Part shown: positions 26,648-33,202 of the stretch, one piece after another
Layout: each line of letters opens with the position of its first letter
Position numbering within the stretch: position 1 is the stretch's first letter
Assembly (NCBI GenBank): GCA_017538795.1
Contig: JAFYIE010000007.1
Span: 1 to 33,202 of the forward strand
Length of the DNA stretch: 33,202 bases
Source: Bacteroidales bacterium
Lineage (GTDB): Bacteria; Bacteroidota; Bacteroidia; Bacteroidales; F082
Direction of reading: 5' to 3'
The notes under the pieces: model-generated
What the model saw: only the letters and a program-made list of their open reading frames with translations
Database searches by the model: none
What the model was told of the DNA's origin: nothing
Program-made: the position numbers and the translations under genes

Positions 26648-28318
26648 ATGAAAAAAATCAAATTATTGGCAATATTATTGATCATAGTAATGGTATTGCC
26701 GTCGTGTGCTACACTTTTTAAACGTAAAGTGACATTCACATCAAACGTTTCTACTGCCGACGAACTTACAATAGGCAAAGTGACATATTATGATGTTACA
26801 TTTCCATTTTCAGTTCGTTTAAAAGGAGGATATGGTAAGACAAAAGTTTATGCAAAAACTAATGACAATCAAGTTGCTACTGCCGAGATTCGAAAAAAAT
26901 TCAGAACAATGTTTATTTTTGATGCACTGTCATATGGTATACCTGGTATTATAGATATATTTTCAGGAAACGTCACAAAACCTGTGCAGAAAGAAATTCG
27001 TCTAAATTTTAATGGACAAAATAGTGTTCCGAATGAAAATGGAAATACTAATGCTATTGCAAAGAATAAACTTCCTCAGCAACCAGCTATAGCTGCACAA
27101 GCAGATATAAAAGTGATTTACATTTATTATACCAATGTCATTAGTAACAATTATAATAATACAATATTTATTGAAGATGATTACGCTACAGATGTAAAGA
27201 ACTATTCGTATATAAGAATATATACTGATGAGCAAAGATTATTAATAGACAATAAATTTGCAACCAATGGAACAACATTCGAAGAACTGAAAGCAATGAA
27301 AGGCAATAAGTTTGAGTTGCGCATGAACAACAACAAAGAGTACTATATTTTTATATCTGGCGGCAATCTACAAGAAAAAGACAAAGCTGATTTTGATAAG
27401 AAATTTTCTAAATTAAATTTCTCTGGAGATTATATATATAAAGATAAAAAAATCACACAACCAGAGTCGTACCAACAACCGGTGGCATCGTCTATAGCAG
27501 CGGCTACACAAATCACGAATGCGCATTCTGCTGCAATTATTAAAAGTGATGTCGATACAGCTCCTATATCAAATTCAAAATCACCAAACACATTCGTTTT
27601 AATCATCGCTAACGAACACTACACTTTCGTTGACAATGTTGATTTCGCCATTCATGACGGAGAAGTCTTCAAGGAATATTGCATCAAGACTTTGGGTGTG
27701 CCGGAGAGACAGGTTTGGTTCTACCAGGACGCTTCAGCAGGTATCATCTCTGGTGGTGTAGACAAGATGGTTCAGGCGATGAGTCTGTTTGAAAATTCTA
27801 AAGCCATCGTTTATTACTGCGGTCATGGCATCCCGGATGAGCACACAGGAGATGCGTACATCGTTCCAACTGATGGTAAGGGTACCAATACGGCGACTTG
27901 TTACAGTCTTAACAAAATGTACACCACTTTGGCAAAATCTAATGCAAAAAGTGTGACTTATTTCATGGATGCATGTTTTAGCGGAGCTAACAAAGAAGGT
28001 TCGATGCTCGTTGCGGCACGTGGTGTAGCCCGTGAAGCTAAAAAAGAAACACTCAAAGGCAACACTATTGTGTTCTCGGCAGCATCTGGAGATGAGACGG
28101 CGATGACGTACAAGGAGAAAGGACATGGTCTGTTCACATACTTCCTTTTGAAGAAACTCCAGGAAACCAAAGGTGATGTTAGTTACGGTGACCTTGACAA
28201 ATACATCAAGGATAACGTAAAACGCGAATCATTCCTCACTAACGAGAAAGTGCAGAATCCTACCACGAACGTCAGCGAGAACGCAGTTAATAGTTGGAAA
28301 CAGATGAGGTTGAAATAA
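26648..28318 (+). CDS. lipoprotein with C-terminal caspase (C14) domain, operon 1
   Basis: 556 residues from the ATG at 26648. The lipoprotein signal ends in LPSC with lipidated Cys20. Residues 22-120 form a beta-rich domain with a PEGA-like look (VRLKGGYGKTKVYA, then a hydrophobic 'FDALSYGIPGIIDIF'). A linker, a second alpha-beta region, a Q/A-rich linker and the motif SDVD (300-303) follow. The caspase p20-like domain starts at TFVLIIANEHY. The dyad is clear: His393 in YYCGHGIPDE and Cys443 in MDACFSGA. A p10-like end follows (FSAASGDETAM, GLFTYFLLKKL). It is exported, unlike the cytoplasmic caspases of known bacterial defence systems. Substrate and Asp or basic specificity are unknown. Confidence 0.9.
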   Translation: MKKIKLLAILLIIVMVLPSCATLFKRKVTFTSNVSTADELTIGKVTYYDVTFPFSVRLKGGYGKTKVYAKTNDNQVATAEIRKKFRTMFIFDALSYGIPGIIDIFSGNVTKPVQKEIRLNFNGQNSVPNENGNTNAIAKNKLPQQPAIAAQADIKVIYIYYTNVISNNYNNTIFIEDDYATDVKNYSYIRIYTDEQRLLIDNKFATNGTTFEELKAMKGNKFELRMNNNKEYYIFISGGNLQEKDKADFDKKFSKLNFSGDYIYKDKKITQPESYQQPVASSIAAATQITNAHSAAIIKSDVDTAPISNSKSPNTFVLIIANEHYTFVDNVDFAIHDGEVFKEYCIKTLGVPERQVWFYQDASAGIISGGVDKMVQAMSLFENSKAIVYYCGHGIPDEHTGDAYIVPTDGKGTNTATCYSLNKMYTTLAKSNAKSVTYFMDACFSGANKEGSMLVAARGVAREAKKETLKGNTIVFSAASGDETAMTYKEKGHGLFTYFLLKKLQETKGDVSYGDLDKYIKDNVKRESFLTNEKVQNPTTNVSENAVNSWKQMRLK

Positions 28319-28350
28319 TTTTTTATACTAATACTTTTTCGAAAAAAATT

Positions 28351-29673
28351 ATGAAAATAAGTACTATAAAATCATTGACCACTTTTTTGCTGCTGGTTTT
28401 ATGTGGTTTAATGCCGGCTTTTGCGCAAAATAACGGGTATTCAACTATCTATATACGTTGTGAAAGTAATATCGCTTTCTCTAACATTGTTGAGATTAAT
28501 GGACAACATTTAACCACTATGCCACATCGTAGTTACATAGTTATAAAGTCTAACTATGATAAGTTATTATTAAGGCAATGGTGCTTTCAAAAAGGAACTT
28601 CTTATGAATCAATTATAGAAAAAGATAACAAACGAAAAAGGAAAACTCCTGTTTATGAAATTTTGTTAGCTCCAAATTCAGAACATTATGTGGGACTTGA
28701 AGGTGGTCTCATTAATGAAATAACGAAAAGTACTTTTGAAAAAAAGAAAGAAAAATTTACGTTCCATGGAGAATATGTTTTATATGATAATAATTCTAAC
28801 ATTATTGAACAAAACGATATTCCACAACAAGCACAATCAATTCAGCAATCAATCGCACCTGAACCTGTTGCAGCTGCCGCTACAGAGGTGTTTGTTTCAG
28901 ATGTTGATGTAAACATCCCGGCAACAGGCAAAAAGGCAAGTGACACATTTGTCTTAATCATCGCCAATGAGGATTATCAGTATATCGACAGGGTGAAATA
29001 TGCCGCACGCGACGGTGAGATTTTCAAAGAGTATTGCAAAAATACTTTAGGTGTGCCTGAAAAGCAGATTCGTTATTGTCCGAACGCCACTTTCGGTGTA
29101 ATAAACGGCGGTGTCGATTGGCTTCGCTATGCTTTGGAAAACTTTGAAGGAAGTCGCGGAATAGTTTATTATTGCGGTCACGGCATCCCTGACGAACACT
29201 CTGGCGACGCTTACATAATCCCTGTAGATGGTAAAGGCACAAACATGATGACATGCTACAGTTTGAATGCTCTATATACAACATTAGCAGCTACCAACGC
29301 CGACAACATAACCTATTTCATGGATGCTTGTTTTACCGGTGCCAACAAAGAAGGTTCAATGCTTGTGGCGGCTCGCGGCGTGGCTCGTGAACCTAAAAAG
29401 GAGACATTAGAGGGAAAATCCGTGGTGTTCTCTGCTTCGAGTGGTGATGAGACTGCCATGACCAACGAAGAACAGCACCATGGTTTGTTCACGTATTATC
29501 TTTTGAAGAAAATACAGGATACAAAGGGTGATGTTAGTTACGAGGAACTTGCTGCATACATAAGTAAAAATGTGAAGAAAGATGCATTCTTGTTAAACGA
29601 AAAGCCACAGAATCCTGTTGTGGCAACAAGCCCTGATGCGCAAGATTCTTGGAAAACTATGAATCTGAAGTAA
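28351..29673 (+). CDS. secreted caspase (C14) protease, operon 1
   Basis: 440 residues from MKISTIKS; a longer reading from 28294 overlaps the previous gene. An ordinary signal peptide ends in AFAQ, with no lipobox. The N-terminal 150 residues are a distinct domain (STIYIRCESNIAFSNIVEI and onward), followed by a Q/A/P-rich linker, SDVD at 183-186, and the caspase domain from TFVLIIANEDY. Catalytic His277 (YYCGHGIPDE) and Cys327 (MDACFTGA) are intact. The caspase domain is very close to that of the preceding gene while the N-terminus is unrelated. Ends at a strong terminator. Confidence 0.9.
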   Translation: MKISTIKSLTTFLLLVLCGLMPAFAQNNGYSTIYIRCESNIAFSNIVEINGQHLTTMPHRSYIVIKSNYDKLLLRQWCFQKGTSYESIIEKDNKRKRKTPVYEILLAPNSEHYVGLEGGLINEITKSTFEKKKEKFTFHGEYVLYDNNSNIIEQNDIPQQAQSIQQSIAPEPVAAAATEVFVSDVDVNIPATGKKASDTFVLIIANEDYQYIDRVKYAARDGEIFKEYCKNTLGVPEKQIRYCPNATFGVINGGVDWLRYALENFEGSRGIVYYCGHGIPDEHSGDAYIIPVDGKGTNMMTCYSLNALYTTLAATNADNITYFMDACFTGANKEGSMLVAARGVAREPKKETLEGKSVVFSASSGDETAMTNEEQHHGLFTYYLLKKIQDTKGDVSYEELAAYISKNVKKDAFLLNEKPQNPVVATSPDAQDSWKTMNLK

Positions 29674-29691
29674 CTTACGTTCTAAATTCAC

Positions 29692-29737
29692 ATCCCCGAA
29701 CTTATTGAGAAATCAAACGAGTCCGGGGATTATTTTA
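29692..29737 (+). terminator. terminator of caspase operon 1
   Basis: ATCCCCG (29692-29698) pairs with CGGGGAT (29724-29730), with an inner ACT/AGT pair and a 25-nt-class loop, followed by TATTTTAT. Confidence 0.8.
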
Positions 29738-29738
29738 T

Positions 29739-30002
29739 ATGTTTGAAAATCGCCAGTTGCCAATTGACGATTTTAATGAAGTGAAAGTCAATGAGTTAGA
29801 AATTCGACAAATGGCATTTGCCGAATTTAACGAACAAGATATGGAGGCTTTTCTAAATGTAAGTTTTACAATTCATCATCTGATTCTAACCAAGACAAAA
29901 ACTTTTGAAGAAAGAATGTTTTACATCAGAAGATGTGCAACTGAATTTTGGAGTTATTTAAAAACAGTATCCTTTCAGCGAACAGAACAAAAACATATTT
30001 AG
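29739..30002 (+). CDS. doubtful 87-residue hypothetical protein
   Basis: An open frame beginning right after the operon terminator: MFENRQLPIDDFNEVKVNEL, charged and mostly helical, with 'FEERMFYIRRCATEFWSYLKT'. It has no promoter match and no recognisable family. The first 30 nt contain an inverted repeat (AAAATCG/CGATTTT), so part may be a regulatory or remnant sequence. It lies in the 390-nt gap before the second leader RNA. It may be a remnant of a gene lost when the locus was duplicated. Confidence 0.3.
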   Translation: MFENRQLPIDDFNEVKVNELEIRQMAFAEFNEQDMEAFLNVSFTIHHLILTKTKTFEERMFYIRRCATEFWSYLKTVSFQRTEQKHI

Positions 30003-30063
30003 GTCTAGTAGACATTTTTTAGGATAAAATACATTAAAAAATTCATTTTTAATTAAAAAGTTG

Positions 30064-30338
30064 TATTTTTGTGTCGATTTATGAGCAGTCGGTGACTGTT
30101 ATTTATTGAACAAAATAACGAAGCGTTATGCTTTGCTTGTAATTGGAAATGTGAGAAGTTTTCAAGGGTTGCAGGCAAGTGTAAGGTTCACGCCCCAGGC
30201 GTGGACTGTTTACATTTTCTCAACCCAAGGTCTTTCTCACAACCTCCAATTAAGGAATGTATATCAGTTCCACGCTTCTTTTACTAATTAACTGATTATT
30301 TTTCCATGATGGAACTGGCATGGATGGAGGAAATAAAA
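30064..30338 (+). ncRNA. conserved structured leader RNA, copy 2
   Basis: The same arrangement as copy 1: TATTTTTG (30064-30071), hairpin GCAGTC/GACTGT, and the main structure TAATTGGA (30140-30147) to TCCAATTA (30245-30252), exactly 113 nt as in copy 1. Differences keep pairing: TTACATTT replaces TTGCATTT opposite AAGTGTAA; the apical loop between CACGCC and GGCGTG changes from two to three bases; TGGAACTG (30310-30317) pairs perfectly with CAGTTCCA (30265-30272), where copy 1 has a G-U. It ends at GGAGG and the ATG at 30339. Confidence 0.75.
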
Positions 30339-31028
30339 ATGAAAAAACATTTACACCTTCTCATGACAGCTGTCATGCTGTTAGCATTCTCAACTTTCTG
30401 CTATGCTCAGGAACAATCCTACAAAGAGTTTATGAAAGAGCGTAAAGAAACGATGAAATTCACCAAAGACCAATTAAATGAGAAAGTATCAAAAAACACA
30501 CAAAAAGAGGCCAAGAGACTGAAAAAAGAAGGCTGGGAAGTAGCTCCGGGAGCACTGCCGATGGAACAGCAGCTTGAACGCGCATACAGGATGCAGTATG
30601 AATATGACCTTGAAACAGGTTTTCCGAAATATATTCAGGGCACAGCATCATCGGTGGGCGCGACTTTCGATGCTGCCAAAATGCAGGCTATGAATCTCGC
30701 CAAAATAGAATTGGCCGGCAATATCGCTACAGAAGTCGGCGCACTCATCGACAGCCGTGTCACCAACAATGATCTCGGTCACGAAGAAGCCGAATCAACT
30801 GCCGAATCGGTGATGGCGGCAAAGAGCCTCATCCAACAGAAAATAGGAAGAACCATCCCTGTGCTGGAAGTCTACCGTAACTTTAAAAACAAGAACAAGG
30901 AAGTAAGGGTTATCATATTGTACAACAGCGACATGGCAAAAGCCGCGGCCAAAGAAGCCATACGCGAGGAGATGACCAAGAAAGCTGACAAACTTGCCGA
31001 CCAATTAGATAATATTTTAGGATATTAA
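30339..31028 (+). CDS. secreted LPP20-like protein, caspase operon 2
   Basis: 229 residues, paralogue of the gene at 25090 with the same signal peptide type (ending CYAQ), charged N-terminal helix, 'ETGFPKYIQGTASSVG' and 'AAKMQAMNLAKIELAGNIATEVGALIDSR'. Differences are scattered and conservative, so both copies seem to be under selection. The start was chosen at MKKHLHLL after GGAGG; the in-frame ATG at 30306 belongs to the leader. Gap to the DUF4384 gene is 2 nt. Confidence 0.85.
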   Translation: MKKHLHLLMTAVMLLAFSTFCYAQEQSYKEFMKERKETMKFTKDQLNEKVSKNTQKEAKRLKKEGWEVAPGALPMEQQLERAYRMQYEYDLETGFPKYIQGTASSVGATFDAAKMQAMNLAKIELAGNIATEVGALIDSRVTNNDLGHEEAESTAESVMAAKSLIQQKIGRTIPVLEVYRNFKNKNKEVRVIILYNSDMAKAAAKEAIREEMTKKADKLADQLDNILGY

Positions 31029-31030
31029 GG

Positions 31031-31909
31031 ATGAAAAAAACTGTTTTTTCAATCATTTTGCTGATCACAGCACTCATTTGTCATGCCCAGAAAGTCGTCA
31101 GCGTGAGCGGCGAATACCGTTATCTGGTGCCTGAAAACGTTTCGATAACTGATGCCAAGAACATCGCCATCGAGAAGGCTCGCAACGAGGCTATGGCAGC
31201 TGAATTCGGAACTTTAGTGTCGCAAACCAGCACCAACATGATGAAAACCGTCGACGGCAAGCTTGAAACAGAGTTCGTCTCGATTGGCGGCGCCGAATCA
31301 AAGGGCATCTGGCTCGGCGATACCAAAGAACCTGAAGTGAAAGTGCTTTTTGAAAACGACGTGATGGTTGTTGAAGCCAAAGTTTGGGGCAAAGCAAGGG
31401 AAATCAAGAACTCGGAGACTGATTTGGAGATAAAAATCCTCTGCAACGGCATCGAAAGCGAGCGTTTTAAGGATAAGGACACGTTTTCCATTGATTTCAA
31501 ATCGGCATCGAAAGGCTATGTGGCGATTTTTCTGCGCGACGACATTCTCGATGACCCGGTTTTTTGCCTGATGCCATACAATAACGAAAATGGTGAGCCG
31601 CGTGAAGTTAAAGGCAACACCGTATACACATTCCTTTCGAAAAAAGACCCGCATTACCCTCTTTCTATGGAAAAAAATGGAAAAACTTACTATATGCCGC
31701 CAACAACTCTTACGACCGAAAAAGATGTTGAATATAATACAATAATAATTGTTTTTTCTAAAAACCAATTTGGTATGCCACTTTCTGAAAAAGGTGAATT
31801 TGTGGATGAAATAGATGTTGACAAATTCCAGAAATGGCTCCGCAAGAACCGCCTCAACGACGAGACGATGCAGGTGATTGAAAAAACTGTGGAAATAAGA
31901 AAAAAGTAA
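31031..31909 (+). CDS. secreted DUF4384 protein with LPP20/FlgT-like N-terminus, operon 2
   Basis: 292 residues, paralogue of the protein at 25780. The signal peptide ends in CHAQ, the N-terminal LPP20-like half is nearly the same, and the DUF4384 half has 'FSIDFKSASKGYVAIFLRDD' and 'VFCLMPYNNENGEPREV'. After 'FLSKKDPHYPL' there is an insertion (SMEKNGKTYYMPPT) absent from copy 1. The end, 'KFQKWLRKNRLNDETMQV', is conserved. Codons here are visibly more GC-rich than in copy 1, suggesting the duplication is not recent or that the copies had different histories. Confidence 0.85.
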   Translation: MKKTVFSIILLITALICHAQKVVSVSGEYRYLVPENVSITDAKNIAIEKARNEAMAAEFGTLVSQTSTNMMKTVDGKLETEFVSIGGAESKGIWLGDTKEPEVKVLFENDVMVVEAKVWGKAREIKNSETDLEIKILCNGIESERFKDKDTFSIDFKSASKGYVAIFLRDDILDDPVFCLMPYNNENGEPREVKGNTVYTFLSKKDPHYPLSMEKNGKTYYMPPTTLTTEKDVEYNTIIIVFSKNQFGMPLSEKGEFVDEIDVDKFQKWLRKNRLNDETMQVIEKTVEIRKK

Positions 31910-31927
31910 AACTAAAAATTTATCAAT

Positions 31928-33202
31928 ATGAAAAAAGCACACATATTTAAATTATTGTTTGCGACATTGGTATTAATTGTTGCCTTCTCGAGCTGTTCAG
32001 TGTACAACGAGACGATGGTAAATACAACAAATTCCCCGATAAAACAAAAACTACCATGTATGCAGGTGACTGTCATAAACAACAGCAAAGCAGACAAATC
32101 AAATCCCTATGTATATATAGATCTGATAAAAAATGATTATATAGATCTGATAAAAAATGATCCGGCTTTCGAAATTGTTGAAAAAACAATAACAGAAGAG
32201 CTTAAACACAATGTTGTATCTTATGGAGCTCCTTCAAGTTCAAATTGCAGAATAGAAGTTGTCTGTGAAAGGTTAAACGAGGCTGATGACCAGACATGGC
32301 TTATGCTATCAGCCTGTACATTATTTACTGCCAATTTTTTAGGTTTTCCATGTGATGTTACAAAATGGGATATCAAAATGCAATTTAATATTTATGATAA
32401 TAATGATGAAATCATAAAAAAGTATAAATATAGAGCAACTGACAAATCTCTTTTGGGATTCTATTACGGGAGATGTTATAATGTGGTTTTGGTTGATGTT
32501 ACCAAAAAGATATTGAATGATTTCAGGAAAGATATTGAGCGGGATGCCGAAATGATTACACAAAGGATAAATGAATCAGCTGTGCCACAATACCCAAACA
32601 ACATTTACTACCAGCAACCCGCCATCGCACAACAGCCAGTCCAACAACAGGTTGCGATGCAGCCTGCTACAACAGTTGCTAACAAAACAATAGAATCAGA
32701 TGTTGATGTAAACATCCCTGTAACCGACCGCAAGTCAGACGATACTTTTGTTTTAATTATAGCCAATGAAAATTACAAATATGTTGACAAAGTTGATTTC
32801 GCTATCCACGATGGCGAGGTTTTTAAAGAATATTGTGTCAAGACATTAGGCGTGCCCGAAAGACAGGTTTGGTTCTGTAAGGACGCTACAGTAGGCGACA
32901 TGCTTAATGGTATTGACAAGATGGTCAGGGCGATGAATAAGTTTGAGAACTCGAAGGCCATTGTTTATTATTGCGGCCACGGCATTCCTGACGAGCACAC
33001 TGGCGATGCATACATAATACCGACTGACGGCGATGGCAAGAAAATGGTCACCTGCTACAGTCTCAACAAGCTTTACACGACTTTGGCGGAATCAAAAGCA
33101 ACAAGTGTGACATATTTTATGGATGCCTGCTTCAGCGGTGCCAACAAGGAAGGTTCAATGCTTGTGGCGGCTCGTGGTGTGGCAAGAGAACCTAAGAAGG
33201 AG
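31928..33202 (+). CDS. lipoprotein with caspase (C14) domain, operon 2, cut by window edge
   Basis: 425 residues are visible from the ATG at 31928; the frame is open to the window end. The lipoprotein signal ends in AFSSC. The N-terminal domain (about 30-215) is an alpha-beta fold unrelated to that of the operon 1 lipoprotein and contains a perfect duplication of YIDLIKND. A Q/P/A-rich linker (PAIAQQPVQQQ), SDVD at 257-260, and the caspase domain from TFVLIIANENY follow. Catalytic His351 (YYCGHGIPDE) and Cys401 (MDACFSGA) are present. The p10-like end is outside the window. Same position in operon 2 as the gene at 26648 in operon 1. Confidence 0.88.
   Translation, partial: MKKAHIFKLLFATLVLIVAFSSCSVYNETMVNTTNSPIKQKLPCMQVTVINNSKADKSNPYVYIDLIKNDYIDLIKNDPAFEIVEKTITEELKHNVVSYGAPSSSNCRIEVVCERLNEADDQTWLMLSACTLFTANFLGFPCDVTKWDIKMQFNIYDNNDEIIKKYKYRATDKSLLGFYYGRCYNVVLVDVTKKILNDFRKDIERDAEMITQRINESAVPQYPNNIYYQQPAIAQQPVQQQVAMQPATTVANKTIESDVDVNIPVTDRKSDDTFVLIIANENYKYVDKVDFAIHDGEVFKEYCVKTLGVPERQVWFCKDATVGDMLNGIDKMVRAMNKFENSKAIVYYCGHGIPDEHTGDAYIIPTDGDGKKMVTCYSLNKLYTTLAESKATSVTYFMDACFSGANKEGSMLVAARGVAREPKKE
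32113..32160 (+). repeat. perfect 24-nt tandem duplication inside caspase gene 3
   Basis: Bases 32113-32136 are repeated exactly at 32137-32160. In frame, this duplicates eight residues (YIDLIKND). The absence of any difference suggests a recent event. Confidence 0.9.

Noticed and set aside
30003-30020. GTCTAGTAGAC followed by a T run as a terminator
   Set aside because: The palindrome has no room for a loop of at least three bases with a stable stem.
1-33202. CRISPR array, toxin-antitoxin pair or phage genes
   Set aside because: No regular 25-40-nt repeats with unique spacers, no recognised toxin or antitoxin families, and no phage structural genes were found.

Overview
The window reads as chromosomal DNA of a member of the Bacteroidota, most likely a Bacteroidales gut or oral commensal. 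Supporting this are several proteins ending in type IX secretion (T9SS) sorting domains, many -7 boxes of the TAnnTTTG type just upstream of genes, A-rich ribosome-binding regions, and the DUF3822-RsmD gene pair. No rRNA, tRNA, CRISPR array, transposase or phage gene was seen.

Left part (1-9560), stress and resistance modules. On the minus strand are a pyridoxamine-phosphate-oxidase-like protein, a SirTM-type sirtuin and the start of a macrodomain ADP-ribose hydrolase, a protein ADP-ribosylation switch. Next is an arsenic-type cassette (ArsR regulator, small thioredoxin, ArsF-like lipoprotein, ArsG/CcdA-like permease, ArsP-like permease) with two operator-like palindromes, bracketed by two near-identical hairpin terminators. 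A divergent HxlR regulator/NAD(P)-binding protein pair and an exported flavodoxin follow. A minus-strand operon then encodes an OhrR-like MarR sensor, a ferritin-like protein, glutathione peroxidase, a DUF2156 protein and a GNAT-like protein.

Middle part (9560-20190), secretion cargo. Two paralogous two-gene units each hold a large T9SS cargo protein followed by a tiny secreted protein ending in a PLGSG-hydrophobic-KKR tail. Between them lies a C10 (streptopain-like) cysteine peptidase with a T9SS tail, and after them a secreted C69 dipeptidase. The leader of the larger cargo gene holds a long imperfect hairpin.

Housekeeping part (20190-24680): rsmD, DUF3822, a membrane-anchored unknown, a radical SAM protein, AMP nucleosidase and holA.

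Right part (24680-33202), the most unusual region. A locus is present twice in tandem. Each copy has a TAnnTTTG promoter, a leader of about 260 nt with strongly conserved and pairing-compatible secondary structure, a secreted LPP20-like protein, a secreted DUF4384 protein, and then one or more exported caspase-fold (C14) proteases. Three caspases are visible: two lipoproteins and one with an ordinary signal peptide; the last runs off the window. Together they look like an envelope-located caspase system under RNA-leader control, which I cannot match to a described system.

A family of period-7 tandem repeats occurs at six places. At three of them the repeat supplies the stop codon of a neighbouring gene, and at one it is translated inside a gene.
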